Source of the DNA: Nitrospira sp. ST-bin4
Lineage (GTDB): Bacteria; Nitrospirota; Nitrospiria; Nitrospirales; Nitrospiraceae
Length of the DNA stretch: 34,302 bases
Direction: 5' to 3'
Assembly (NCBI GenBank): GCA_002083565.1
Contig: MSXM01000063.1
Span: forward strand, 16,830 to 51,131
Below, in pieces: positions 1 to 7,945 of the stretch. Positions within the stretch are counted from its first letter, which is position 1, and each line of letters starts with the position of its first letter. Position numbers and translations under genes: made by a program. Under the pieces are notes generated by a model. That model saw only the letters and a list, made by a program, of their open reading frames with translations, had not been told where the DNA came from and did no database searches.

Positions 1-768
1 ATGAAGAAGAGCAAGTTCGGCATTGCGGCGGATCGCGCGCTGGAAGAGTACAAGATGGCGTCCTCACTGAGCCATATCGACATTGTCGGTGTTCACGCCC
101 ACATCGGCTCACAATTGACGGACGTGACGCCGTTCGTGGATTCGCTGAAGAAGGTCGTGGCGCTTATCGATACGCTGAAAGGCCAAGGCATCAATATCCG
201 CTATCTGAACATCGGCGGCGGGCTCGGCATCACCTATGATGCGGAGAAACCGCCCTTGCCACAGGACTTGGCCGATGCGATTTCGCCGCTCGTCAAGGAT
301 CTGGGCCTGACGCTGGTGATGGAGCCGGGCCGTGTCATCGTCGGGAATGCCGGCATTCTCGTCACAAAAGCCCTCTACCGCAAAGAGGGAGAATCGAAGA
401 CCTTCGTCATCGTCGACGCGGCCATGAACGACTTGATCCGCCCCAGCCTGTATGGCGCCTATCACGAAATCCGCCCGCTCGATGAAGCCGCCGGTCATCG
501 CGACAAACAGCAAGTCGATATTGTCGGTCCGGTCTGCGAGTCGGGAGATTTTCTGGCCAAAGACCGGTTGTTGGCGACTATCCGCCCGGGAGAATTGCTG
601 GCTGTGATGAGCGCAGGGGCCTATGGATTTGTCATGGCTTCGAACTACAACTCCCGGCCTCGTGTGCCTGAGGTGCTCATTAAGGACGGGGAAATCCACG
701 TTATTCGCGCACGCGAAACCTACGACGACTTAATCAAGGGCGAAACCATTCCGGCTTTTCTCAGCTAA
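1..768 (+). CDS. lysA: Diaminopimelate decarboxylase, C-terminal part (5' end outside window)
   Basis: Decarboxylates meso-diaminopimelate to L-lysine, the last step of lysine synthesis, as a PLP-dependent cytosolic enzyme. The 255 visible residues match the C-terminal two thirds of the fold III decarboxylase family, which is usually about 415 residues long. Visible motifs are HIGSQ (34-38), the phosphate-binding GGGLG (72-76), EPGR (108-111), the inter-subunit active-site CESGD (179-183) and AGAYGF (205-210). The N-terminal part with the PLP lysine is missing, and the ATG at base 1 sits before the internal KFGI motif, so it is probably an internal methionine. dapA follows after 11 bases, which implies one operon. 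Identity is secure; the true start is not visible. Confidence 0.93.
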   Translation: MKKSKFGIAADRALEEYKMASSLSHIDIVGVHAHIGSQLTDVTPFVDSLKKVVALIDTLKGQGINIRYLNIGGGLGITYDAEKPPLPQDLADAISPLVKDLGLTLVMEPGRVIVGNAGILVTKALYRKEGESKTFVIVDAAMNDLIRPSLYGAYHEIRPLDEAAGHRDKQQVDIVGPVCESGDFLAKDRLLATIRPGELLAVMSAGAYGFVMASNYNSRPRVPEVLIKDGEIHVIRARETYDDLIKGETIPAFLS

Positions 769-779
769 GAGGCGCCATC

Positions 780-1652
780 ATGTTCACCGGTTCGCATGTT
801 GCCATCGTCACACCGTTTAGGAAAAGCGCGATCGACGAGCGGGCATTCTCTGATTTGATCGAGTGGCAGATCGCCAGCGGTACAAACGGCATCGTGCCCT
901 GCGGCACCACCGGCGAATCCGCCACGCTGTCCCATGAAGAACACAACCGGGTCATTGAGTTGACGGTGGAAATCGTGAACCGGCGCGTGCCGGTCATCGC
1001 CGGGACCGGCTCGAACAGTACAGACGAGGCCATTGCTCTCACCCGGCATGCGAAGCAGGCCGGAGCGGACGGCGCATTGCTGATCACGCCGTACTACAAC
1101 AAGCCTACCCAGGAGGGCCTCTATCGCCACTACAAAGCGGTGGCGGAATCCGTCGATCTTCCGCTCGTGCTGTACAACATTCCCGGACGCACCGGCGTCA
1201 ACATGCTGCCCTCGACCATTGCCCGCCTTTCGGCGATCAAGACGATCGTCGGAGTCAAAGAAGGCAGCGGATCGGTTCAGCAGGCATCGGATATCGTCCA
1301 GATGTGCGGCGACCGGTTGACCGTCTTGGCCGGGGATGATTCCTTGACGCTGCCGATGATGGCAGTCGGGGGAAAAGGCGTCATTACCGTGACCGCCAAT
1401 ATTGTACCGGCTGAAATGGCCGCTTTAGTGAACGCCTTTTCCAGCGGGAACATTGCCGAAGCCCAGCGGATTCACTTCAAGTTGTCGCCTTTGTTTGCGG
1501 CATTGTTCTTTGAGACCAATCCGATTCCGGTCAAAGAGGCACTCGGTATGATGGGTAAGATCGACCCGGAATTGCGCCTCCCGCTCTGTTCGATGGCGCA
1601 GGACACTCGAGACAAACTAGTCCGGGCCTTAAAAGACGCCAAGTTGATCTGA
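780..1652 (+). CDS. dapA: 4-hydroxy-tetrahydrodipicolinate synthase
   Basis: Condenses pyruvate with aspartate semialdehyde, the first committed step toward diaminopimelate and lysine. The protein has 290 residues, the usual family length. The full active site is visible: CGTTGES (41-47) with the Thr43/Thr44 pair, TPYYNKP (103-109), Tyr132 and Arg137 in YNIPGR, and the Schiff-base Lys160 in GVKEGSG. The ATG at 780 has a GAGG-type ribosome site just upstream, between the lysA stop and the start. It lies 11 bases after lysA and 34 bases before dapB, so the three are probably co-transcribed. The functional call is close to certain. Confidence 0.97.
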   Translation: MFTGSHVAIVTPFRKSAIDERAFSDLIEWQIASGTNGIVPCGTTGESATLSHEEHNRVIELTVEIVNRRVPVIAGTGSNSTDEAIALTRHAKQAGADGALLITPYYNKPTQEGLYRHYKAVAESVDLPLVLYNIPGRTGVNMLPSTIARLSAIKTIVGVKEGSGSVQQASDIVQMCGDRLTVLAGDDSLTLPMMAVGGKGVITVTANIVPAEMAALVNAFSSGNIAEAQRIHFKLSPLFAALFFETNPIPVKEALGMMGKIDPELRLPLCSMAQDTRDKLVRALKDAKLI

Positions 1653-1686
1653 TCGTTTACTTATCTCTACAACGGCAGGTAACCAG

Positions 1687-2490
1687 ATGATTAAAGTGAT
1701 TGTAGCAGGGGCAGCCGGACGAATGGGCTGTCGATTGGTGTCGCTGGTGAGAGACTCCACCGCTTTGACGTTGGCCGGAGCCTTGGAGGGAAAAGGGCAC
1801 CACGCGTTGGGGGAAGATGCCGGAGATATGGCCGGAGCCGGGCATGCCGGCATCCCCATCACGGACGACCTGGCCGCCCTCATGGAACGAGGTGATGTCG
1901 TCATTGATTTCTCCGCCCCCGAAGCAACCCTGGAGCACTTGCGAATTGTCGCCCAGCATCGCCGGGCAATGGTCATCGGCACCACCGGATTTTCCCCTTC
2001 CCAACTCGACGAACTCAAATCCCTGGGTCGACAGGTTCCCTGTGTGCTGTCTCCCAACATGAGCGTCGGAGTGAATTTGATTTACAAGGTCATCGGCGAA
2101 ATGGCCAAGACACTCGGTGAGGATTACGACATCGAGGTGATCGAAGCCCATCATCGCCTTAAAAAAGACGCGCCAAGCGGGACGGCACTCAAGATGGCCG
2201 AGATCCTTGCGCGGGGGGTGAACCGGGACTTGAATCAAGTCGGCGTCTATGCGCGCAAAGGACTGATCGGCGAACGCGCTAGAGGTGAAATCGGGATTCA
2301 AACGATCCGCGCCGGCGACATTGTGGGCGATCATACGGTGTTGTTCGGCGGCATGGGCGAGCGGATCGAAATCACCCATCGAGCCAGCAGTCGAGATACC
2401 TTTGCCCGTGGCGCGTTGCGCGCAGCACGATGGGTGGTCCGCCAGCATCCCGGTCTGTACGACATGATGGATGTACTGAGCCTTCGCTAA
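1687..2490 (+). CDS. dapB: 4-hydroxy-tetrahydrodipicolinate reductase
   Basis: Reduces hydroxy-tetrahydrodipicolinate to tetrahydrodipicolinate with NAD(P)H, the step after DapA. The 267-residue protein opens with a Rossmann nucleotide-binding motif GAAGRMG (8-14). It carries GTTGFS (98-103) and the catalytic signature HHRLKKDAPSGTA (155-167), which contains the active-site His and Lys. Length and motif order match typical bacterial DapB. It is the last gene of the lysA-dapA-dapB run and is followed by about 400 bases without a convincing gene. No clear terminator was seen directly after the stop. Confidence 0.97.
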   Translation: MIKVIVAGAAGRMGCRLVSLVRDSTALTLAGALEGKGHHALGEDAGDMAGAGHAGIPITDDLAALMERGDVVIDFSAPEATLEHLRIVAQHRRAMVIGTTGFSPSQLDELKSLGRQVPCVLSPNMSVGVNLIYKVIGEMAKTLGEDYDIEVIEAHHRLKKDAPSGTALKMAEILARGVNRDLNQVGVYARKGLIGERARGEIGIQTIRAGDIVGDHTVLFGGMGERIEITHRASSRDTFARGALRAARWVVRQHPGLYDMMDVLSLR

Positions 2491-2887
2491 TGACCGCCAT
2501 CTACGGAGACACGTTCCGGCTTTCTCTCTGACTCAGCGCCTACCCGTGTGGAATTGCGCAGGACATTGGCCCGCATAGCGCATTCTCAGAGCACAGGGTA
2601 GGAGTCGACGGAGGAATCGGCACCTGGAAAGAGACCGGGCGGACAACGAAGCAGAAAACACACAGTGTTGTATGATTGTATCGACGGGGAATCATTCTGA
2701 CGGTGCTATGCCTACACCTCTCCCAATGCACAGACTTCCGCCGAGTTTAATTCTCGTCCGGCAGCCTGCGACGAATCCTGCCACCCCGCCTATCACGATC
2801 GGGCAGGATTGAGAGACGAAAGCGGGAAGCAGCTTGCCGCCGCCTTCCGCTCATCGTCATTCATCAATTGGGATTGTAGCCTACAGA
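2491..2887. other. Intergenic stretch without a convincing gene
   Basis: Between the dapB stop and the end of the minus-strand zinc-ribbon gene I see only short open frames lacking ribosome sites, such as a 34-codon frame starting near 2707. The only structured element is the GC-rich dyad at 2821-2851, listed separately. Confidence 0.5.
2821..2851 (-). terminator. Possible terminator hairpin of the small zinc-ribbon gene
   Basis: An imperfect inverted repeat pairs AGCGGGAAG with CCTTCCGCT around a 13-base GC-rich loop. It lies about 35 bases beyond the minus-strand stop at 2888. On the minus strand it is followed by TTTCGTCT rather than a pure T-run, so a role as terminator is only possible. 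Confidence 0.3.
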
Positions 2888-3040
2888 TTAATGTCGAGCC
2901 GTGATGGGCCGGGGTTCCTGGTCCGCTGCTTTCCGACGACCACAATTCAAACAGGCAAATACCGTGATCGCAAGCCCAGCGTCCAAATCCACCGCCCGTT
3001 CAGGCAACATCGCACCGTGGCATTTATCGCATGTCTTCAT
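2888..3040 (-). CDS. Tiny zinc-ribbon protein (50 aa)
   Basis: The 50 codons encode a protein starting MKTCDKCHG and carrying CLNCG at residues 30-34. This gives two CxxC pairs (Cys4/Cys7 and Cys30/Cys33) about 22 residues apart, the layout of a small zinc ribbon. A second protein of the same design lies at 16455-16628. A perfect AGGAGG stands about 37 bases upstream on the minus strand, where it would serve a 12-codon frame whose TGA overlaps this ATG. In-frame extension of the zinc-ribbon frame upstream hits a stop after eight codons, so the ATG at 3040 is the likely start. Function is unknown; metal binding is inferred only from the cysteines. Confidence 0.65.
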   Translation of the reverse strand: MKTCDKCHGAMLPERAVDLDAGLAITVFACLNCGRRKAADQEPRPITARH

Positions 3041-3191
3041 GAATGGGACTTTAACATTTCTATTTCACGAAGCATATCCTCCTGAAGTACTGGATCGCAA
3101 AATGAAGGACTTCCCGTATCTGCCTAGTGCAGATGGTCCGTTTGGGCCCGTCATTTTTTCAGCCCTGCCAGAGCGAAGACCGGCCACTCCA

Positions 3192-3220
3192 TTGACAGGT
3201 CGTACCCACTCCCATAGGAT
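3192..3220 (+). promoter_or_regulatory. Sigma-70-type promoter of the YHS-like gene
   Basis: TTGACA (3192-3197) is followed after exactly 17 bases by TAGGAT (3215-3220), a full consensus -35 with a 4/6 -10 box. It places the transcript start about 20 bases before the ATG at 3247. A weaker minus-strand promoter (TTGTAG, 17 bases, TACAAT, spanning 3247-3219) overlaps it and could drive the divergent zinc-ribbon gene. Confidence 0.55.
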
Positions 3221-3246
3221 TGTAGGTATAGGACTATCAGACTACA

Positions 3247-3501
3247 ATGTATAGACTTCTGTTCATTTCTGGACTTCTTGTCGTGTTCTACGTCTTGTTA
3301 CGACAAGTCGTGCGCGGCTTTAAGAACAAGAAGATCGGTGACGGCGGGGCGTCAGTGGATCACGGTCAGATGGTCGAAGACCCGGAATGCCACACCTTCG
3401 TGCCGAGGAGCACGGCCGTGATTGAGAAAATTGACGGACAGACGTATTGCTTTTGCAGTAAGCAATGCGCCGTTGCATTTCAAAACCGGCAGGCAGGCTA
3501 G
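3247..3501 (+). CDS. Membrane-anchored YHS-like cysteine motif protein
   Basis: An 84-residue protein with one N-terminal transmembrane segment (about residues 4-22), a short basic linker, and a C-terminal cysteine module with Cys48 in MVEDPECHT and Cys68, Cys70 and Cys74 in YCFCSKQC. The pattern MVxDPxC followed by FCSxxC is that of YHS/TRASH-like metal-binding domains; short proteins of this build are widespread and mostly uncharacterised. A heavy-metal or metallochaperone role is an inference. Its TAG overlaps the TAG of the convergent lipoprotein gene by two bases. A clear sigma-70-type promoter precedes it. Confidence 0.8.
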   Translation: MYRLLFISGLLVVFYVLLRQVVRGFKNKKIGDGGASVDHGQMVEDPECHTFVPRSTAVIEKIDGQTYCFCSKQCAVAFQNRQAG

Positions 3502-3809
3502 CAGCCTGAGTAGTTGTAGTCCGACAACTTATCTTCCTTGTCGAACTTCAGCGTTATCTGACATTGATTGGGAGAGAAGTTGAAGAATGGCGGGCCTGAT
3601 TTTCCTCCGGCAATGCGATAATAGGTCCAGGTCTCGCCGCCGAAGAATCGGGGAGCTTTACCATCCGGAGTGCCCCAGTTTTTCTCGAACCAGGCCTTGT
3701 CCTTTCCTTGCATTTCTGCCGGTTTGAGTGACGCTTCAAGGTAGGGATTGCCTCCTCCGCAGGCCGTCAGGATGAAGCAGAGCAGCAAAAGCCAAACAGA
3801 TCGTCGCAT
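3498..3809 (-). CDS. Small SmpA/OmlA-like lipoprotein
   Basis: A 103-residue protein with a classic lipoprotein signal: a hydrophobic stretch at residues 5-15 and lipobox LTAC with Cys17. The mature part has the pattern WFEKNWGTPD...WTYYRI...CQITLKFD. This resembles the small outer-membrane lipoproteins of the SmpA/OmlA (BamE-like) fold, where a WG.P turn precedes the beta strands. The family link is based on pattern only. It is convergent with the YHS-like gene and the stop codons overlap. The overlap lies in a 6-bp palindrome (CAGGCT/AGCCTG), but no T-run follows. Confidence 0.8.
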   Translation of the reverse strand: MRRSVWLLLLCFILTACGGGNPYLEASLKPAEMQGKDKAWFEKNWGTPDGKAPRFFGGETWTYYRIAGGKSGPPFFNFSPNQCQITLKFDKEDKLSDYNYSGC

Positions 3810-3911
3810 GGCGCTATCTCCGGGATCATACGCTTGTTAACATTGAATAACGCCCGAATCTTATCCCCCGCAGGAAGGCCTGTCAAACCGGCTGGTGAAT
3901 AGAGAGATGGA

Positions 3912-3940
3912 TTGCGATGAGATTGAGTTCTCCATACAAT
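3912..3940 (+). promoter_or_regulatory. Sigma-70-type promoter of the transaldolase gene
   Basis: TTGCGA (3912-3917), a 17-base spacer and TACAAT (3935-3940) form a good vegetative promoter. Transcription would start about 50 bases before the ATG at 3997, which has a strong GAAAGGAG ribosome site. Confidence 0.5.
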
Positions 3941-3996
3941 GGCCGATAGCGATACGTACGCATATGAAACCGCCTCAGACTTGAAAGGAGCCGCAC

Positions 3997-4644
3997 ATGC
4001 AATTTTTTCTCGACACCGCCAATGTGAAAGAGATTTATGAAGCCGCCAGTCTCGGCATCTTGGATGGCATCACCACCAACCCCTCGCTGGTAGTGAAGGA
4101 AGGCCGTAGTTTCAAGGAAATGCTGCAGGAGATCTGCAAGATCGTGGACGGCCCGATCAGTGCCGAAGTCGTCAGCGTGGAAGCGGACGCCATGGTGAAG
4201 GAAGGCAGGGAGCTGGCCAAGATTCACAAGAATATCGTGGTCAAGTGCCCGCTGATTCCGGAGGGGATCAAGGCGACGAAGAAACTTTCGGCGGAAGGCA
4301 TCCGCGTGAACGTGACGCTGTGCTTCTCGCCGACACAGGCTCTTGTGGCCGCCAAGGCCGGAGCGTGGTGTGTCTCGCCGTTCATTGGCCGCCTGGACGA
4401 TGTCAGCTCGGATGGAATGGCGCTGATCCGCCAAATCGTCACGATCTACAAGAACTACGACTATAAAACGCTGGTCTTGGTCGCCAGCGTTCGCCATCCG
4501 CAACATGTGGTGGAATCTGCGTTGGCCGGCGGCCATATCTGTACGATGCCTTACGGCGTGTTCCAGATGCTCTTCAAGCATCCGCTGACTGATGCCGGCC
4601 TGAAGAAGTTTCTCGATGACTGGAAGACAAAGGGGCAGCAGTAA
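3997..4644 (+). CDS. tal: Small (FSA-like) transaldolase
   Basis: Transfers dihydroxyacetone units between sugar phosphates in the non-oxidative pentose phosphate pathway. The 215-residue protein is the short subfamily that includes fructose-6-phosphate aldolase. Seen: Asp6 in FLDTAN, TTNPSL (26-31) and the Schiff-base Lys83 in VVKCPL. Two positions that separate the enzymes point to transaldolase: Glu58 (in AEVVS) where E. coli FSA has Gln59, and Phe129 (in SPFIGR) where FSA has Tyr131. A strong GAAAGGAG ribosome site fixes the start. The gene stands alone and converges on the uracil-DNA glycosylase gene. Confidence 0.94.
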   Translation: MQFFLDTANVKEIYEAASLGILDGITTNPSLVVKEGRSFKEMLQEICKIVDGPISAEVVSVEADAMVKEGRELAKIHKNIVVKCPLIPEGIKATKKLSAEGIRVNVTLCFSPTQALVAAKAGAWCVSPFIGRLDDVSSDGMALIRQIVTIYKNYDYKTLVLVASVRHPQHVVESALAGGHICTMPYGVFQMLFKHPLTDAGLKKFLDDWKTKGQQ

Positions 4645-4683
4645 CAGCAACGGGACGGGCGTACTTTCTACGCTTCATCAGAA

Positions 4684-4710
4684 GACAGAACAGTTGCCTG
4701 TCCCTGTTTT
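4684..4710 (+). terminator. Weak candidate terminator between convergent genes
   Basis: GACAG (4684-4688) pairs with CTGTC (4698-4702) over a 9-base loop, followed by CCTGTTTT. The stem is only five base pairs, so this is a weak candidate for ending tal transcription. Confidence 0.25.
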
Positions 4711-4740
4711 CAGAATAACCAGTCTGTGCTGCGGAGCTGC

Positions 4741-5427
4741 TCAGGTACGCCCGATGGCCAGTTGAGCCTTGCGGAACACCGAGTGAAACATGGGGCGAGT
4801 CAGTTTCCCTGTAAACGTATTCTGCTGACTGGGGTGATACGAACCGAGCAGCGTCACCCCCCACGGCAAGCGATACATGACGCCATGGCCAAACTTGGGC
4901 GCGGGAGATGGGATCTCACGCCCTTCGACTCGGCAGGCTTTGAGATAGTGGTCGAAAGCGATCTTTCCCAGGGTCACCACCGCACGGACTTTCCTAAGAA
5001 GCCGCAACTCCTCCAGCAGGAACCGGCTACAGTGTTCAAATTCATCCGGCGCAGGTTTATTTCCGGGTGGAGCACAGCGCACGGTGGCTCCAATGTAGCA
5101 ATCAGTCAATGCCAACCCATCGTCTCGATGGGTCGAGGTCGCCTGATTAGCAAATCCATGCCGATACAGTGCTTCGAACAGCCAATCCCCGCTTCGATCA
5201 CCTGTAAATACTCGTCCCGTCCGATTCCCACCATGAGCAGCTGGAGCAAGTCCCAGCACATAGAGCCGCGCGCGAGGGTCGCCGAAACCAGGGACCGGAC
5301 GTCCCCAATAGTTCCAGTCCATAAATTGACGCCGTTTTGTCTCCGCGATCGCACGCCGATAGGTCACAAGCCTTGCACAGGCCGTGCAATCAGTAATCAC
5401 GCTGTTCAGAATAATCAGCGTCTTCAT
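4741..5427 (-). CDS. Family 5 (UDGb-type) uracil-DNA glycosylase
   Basis: Removes uracil and probably other deaminated bases from DNA, starting base-excision repair. With the start at 5427 it has 228 residues. Diagnostic motifs are GLAPAAHGGNRTGRVFTGD (59-77), typical of UDGb, and the C-terminal YHPSQQNTFTG. Four cysteines fit the iron-sulfur cluster of family 4/5 enzymes: Cys14 and Cys17 (CTAC), Cys118 (RCAPPG) and Cys133. The frame stays open to an ATG at 5496. I prefer 5427 because family members begin a few residues before the first CxxC and because the longer form would run toward the promoter of the divergent gene. No strong ribosome site decides between them. Confidence 0.9.
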   Translation of the reverse strand: MKTLIILNSVITDCTACARLVTYRRAIAETKRRQFMDWNYWGRPVPGFGDPRARLYVLGLAPAAHGGNRTGRVFTGDRSGDWLFEALYRHGFANQATSTHRDDGLALTDCYIGATVRCAPPGNKPAPDEFEHCSRFLLEELRLLRKVRAVVTLGKIAFDHYLKACRVEGREIPSPAPKFGHGVMYRLPWGVTLLGSYHPSQQNTFTGKLTRPMFHSVFRKAQLAIGRT

Positions 5428-5515
5428 AGGGACGGGAAGTGTACCATGAACGAGAAGCTCGTTCCGCTTGCCGGTTACCGAGTCTGTTGCTAGCATGAGC
5501 AGTCGTCACACCCTT

Positions 5516-5524
5516 TGCTATACT
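5516..5524 (+). promoter_or_regulatory. Extended -10 promoter of the transglycosylase operon
   Basis: TGCTATACT is an extended -10 element (TG-N-TATACT) located 25 bases before the ATG at 5550. No well-spaced -35 box is visible, which is normal for extended -10 promoters. Confidence 0.5.
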
Positions 5525-5549
5525 TGATGTGCCTAACAGGAGTTTCTGA

Positions 5550-6578
5550 ATGATTGCATTACAGGTACTTGCTTTTGCACTCGCAATAACGCTGAGCGGT
5601 TTCGCACGGCCCACAATGGTTTCGGCGGCCCACCCTTCGGATCAAACAGAGGACGACAAGGACCTCGTGCTTCCCGAGCCGCCGGACGGACAAGCTGAGC
5701 AGGAAGACCGCTTGGTGATCTTGCCGGAAATCAAGCGAGAAGGGGAGCGGTTCTTCCTCAGCTCGTTCAAGCTACCGGACAAAATTACCTTCGCGGGAGT
5801 GCCGGTTCCGCTCGATAACTGGCAGGTCAGAGAACGCATCGAGTACGAGTTTTATCAATTCCTGGAAGATCAGGGCGAAAGCATCATCCTCGCAAAACGG
5901 ACCGGACGCTGTTTCCCTCCGGCTGAGAAACAACTGGCCGAAGCCGGCCTGCCGGACGACCTGAAATACATGCTGCTCGTCGAAAGCAAATGCATCTCGG
6001 CGGCGTACTCGAAAGCCAAAGCCTCAGGCCCCTGGCAATTCATCCCGTCGACCGGTCGCCGCTACCAGCTCAAGAGCGATGCAGTCCGTGATGAACGCCG
6101 GAACCTCGAAATGTCGACCGAAGCGGCCGTGAAATATCTTCAATATCTGAAAGATTTTCGACAGAACGATTGGTTCCTGGCCATGGCGTCCTACAACGCC
6201 GGCGAAGAACGAGTCCGTAAACTGCTCAAAGAGCAAAAGATCACCGACTATTGGAAAATGCACGGCCCACGCGAAACCATGCGCTATGTGCCGAGAATCA
6301 TCGCGGCCAAAGAAATTTATTCCCAGCCGGAGAAGTATTTGGGTCTGAGCAAGAAAGACCTGTATATTCCGCTGGAGACAGAAACCATCACGGTGAATGT
6401 AAAAGAGTCGCAACGGACTCTGACCTCCATCGCGGAGGAATTCGGAACCTATTTCCTTGAACTCAAGATGCTCAACCCTGAATTCAAGAAGGACGTGCTC
6501 CCGCACGGCACTTACCATATCAGAGTTCCCCGCCAATCCTGTCCGAATCGTTGCTTCAAGCAAGAGACAACACCGTAG
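5550..6578 (+). CDS. Exported lytic transglycosylase (SLT domain, LysM-like tail)
   Basis: A murein lytic transglycosylase of the MltD-like type that cleaves glycan strands of peptidoglycan in the periplasm. The 342-residue protein has a Sec-type signal (residues 1 to about 26). Its SLT domain spans about 130-260, with the catalytic Glu145 in LLVESKC, GPWQFIPSTGR near 160-170 and ASYNAGEERV near 208-217. A C-terminal segment (about 283-333) has the spacing of a LysM-type glycan-binding domain. An AGGAG ribosome site supports the ATG. It is the first gene of a tight run, with the kinase gene 15 bases downstream, although the functions seem unrelated. Confidence 0.92.
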   Translation: MIALQVLAFALAITLSGFARPTMVSAAHPSDQTEDDKDLVLPEPPDGQAEQEDRLVILPEIKREGERFFLSSFKLPDKITFAGVPVPLDNWQVRERIEYEFYQFLEDQGESIILAKRTGRCFPPAEKQLAEAGLPDDLKYMLLVESKCISAAYSKAKASGPWQFIPSTGRRYQLKSDAVRDERRNLEMSTEAAVKYLQYLKDFRQNDWFLAMASYNAGEERVRKLLKEQKITDYWKMHGPRETMRYVPRIIAAKEIYSQPEKYLGLSKKDLYIPLETETITVNVKESQRTLTSIAEEFGTYFLELKMLNPEFKKDVLPHGTYHIRVPRQSCPNRCFKQETTP

Positions 6579-6593
6579 CACTCGTTCCTCATT

Positions 6594-7931
6594 ATGCCGA
6601 TACGCCTACCCGGCTCCCCTGCGCGATCGCTTCTCCGGAAGCTGATCGCTGCAGGACTCCATGCGGCTGATCCTTACCACGCGATTCTCCAGTCCGTTTC
6701 CTGCACAGGGCAATCCGTACGGGTAGGCCGCAAAACTCACGACCTCTCTCGTTTCAAGCGAGTATTCGCGGTCGGCGCCGGCAAAGCTTCGGCACGGATG
6801 GCCCAAGCACTCGAGCATGTTCTGGGATCACGGCTGGAAGGAGGGTTCATCGTCGTCAAAACAGGCCATAGCGTTCCCACCGAACGAATCACGATTGTCG
6901 AAGCCGCCCACCCGATTCCTGACCATTCAGGGCTCTTGGCTGCTAAACGGCTTCGAACATTAATCCAAGACTTCACTCCTCGCGATCTGCTGTTCGTGCT
7001 GTTATCAGGAGGCGCATCGAGCCTGTTACCTGCCCCGGTGCCTGGTGTAACTCTAGCCGATACGCAACGAACGACGCGACTGCTCCTCCGAGGCGGCGCA
7101 ACCATCCAAGAGCTGAATGCGGTTAGAAAACATCTCTCCTTGCTAAAGGGCGGCGGCCTCGCCGCTTCCACACACGCAACAATCGTCACGCTCATTCTTT
7201 CGGATGTCATCGGCGATGACCTCGGCACAATCGGTTCCGGTCCGACGGCACCCGATTCGACAACATTCGCTGACGCGATCGACGTCTTGCGCCGGTATGG
7301 ACTATGGTCGACCGCTCCCGAGGCTATACGCCGTCATCTGCTGGCAGGGAGGCAAGGGCGCGCATCGGAGACACTGAAAGCCGGCTCGCCAAGACTACTC
7401 CGCGTGCAGCATCATATCGTCGGCAATAACAGCGGCATGCTCCGCGCTGTCGTCCGCACCGCTCAATCGGCAGGTCTTCGGACTATTCTCTCGCGTCCTG
7501 CGTTGGTCGGAGAGGCGCAAGAAGCGGCACACCGGTTTACACGCCTTGCCAAACCCTATATCACGGGAAGAAAGAAATCGATGCGCCCGGTCTGCATCAT
7601 CGCCGGAGGTGAGCCGACCGTCACGATGACGGGACGAGGAAAGGGCGGGCGGGCGCAGGAGTTTGCCGCCGCAGCCGCGTTGGATCTTGAGGGGATTCCG
7701 AATGCCTGGCTGGCGGCGGTCGGGACAGATGGCACCGATGGCCCGACTGAGGTGGCTGGCGCAGTGGTCTCCGGCACAACCCTGGCACAAGCTAAACAAC
7801 GTGGCGTCGATCTTCACTCGGTACTCCGGCGTCATGACACCTACTCAGCCTTCAAGACTCTGGGATCCCACATCTACACCGGGCCGACGGGCACCAACGT
7901 CAACGACCTTTACCTCCTCCTCCTCCTGTAG
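6594..7931 (+). CDS. Glycerate 2-kinase (DUF4147/MOFRL family)
   Basis: Phosphorylates D-glycerate to 2-phosphoglycerate, feeding carbon into lower glycolysis. The 445-residue protein has the two-domain layout of class II glycerate kinases: an N-terminal DUF4147 part with FAVGAGKASARM (about 58-69) and LSGGASSLLPAP (about 137-148), and a C-terminal MOFRL part with GGEPTVT, GRGGR-like GRGKGGRAQEF and GTDGTDGPT. Length is normal. It starts 15 bases after the transglycosylase stop without a clear ribosome site, suggesting coupling. It ends 14 bases before the phosphotransferase gene. That pairing is sensible: 2-phosphoglycerate is one step from phosphoenolpyruvate. Confidence 0.92.
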   Translation: MPIRLPGSPARSLLRKLIAAGLHAADPYHAILQSVSCTGQSVRVGRKTHDLSRFKRVFAVGAGKASARMAQALEHVLGSRLEGGFIVVKTGHSVPTERITIVEAAHPIPDHSGLLAAKRLRTLIQDFTPRDLLFVLLSGGASSLLPAPVPGVTLADTQRTTRLLLRGGATIQELNAVRKHLSLLKGGGLAASTHATIVTLILSDVIGDDLGTIGSGPTAPDSTTFADAIDVLRRYGLWSTAPEAIRRHLLAGRQGRASETLKAGSPRLLRVQHHIVGNNSGMLRAVVRTAQSAGLRTILSRPALVGEAQEAAHRFTRLAKPYITGRKKSMRPVCIIAGGEPTVTMTGRGKGGRAQEFAAAAALDLEGIPNAWLAAVGTDGTDGPTEVAGAVVSGTTLAQAKQRGVDLHSVLRRHDTYSAFKTLGSHIYTGPTGTNVNDLYLLLLL

Positions 7932-7945
7932 GTACTATCGCCTTG

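Noticed and set aside
3883..4650. A 255-codon minus-strand frame opposite the transaldolase
   Set aside because: Antisense to a certain gene and without any domain or start signal.
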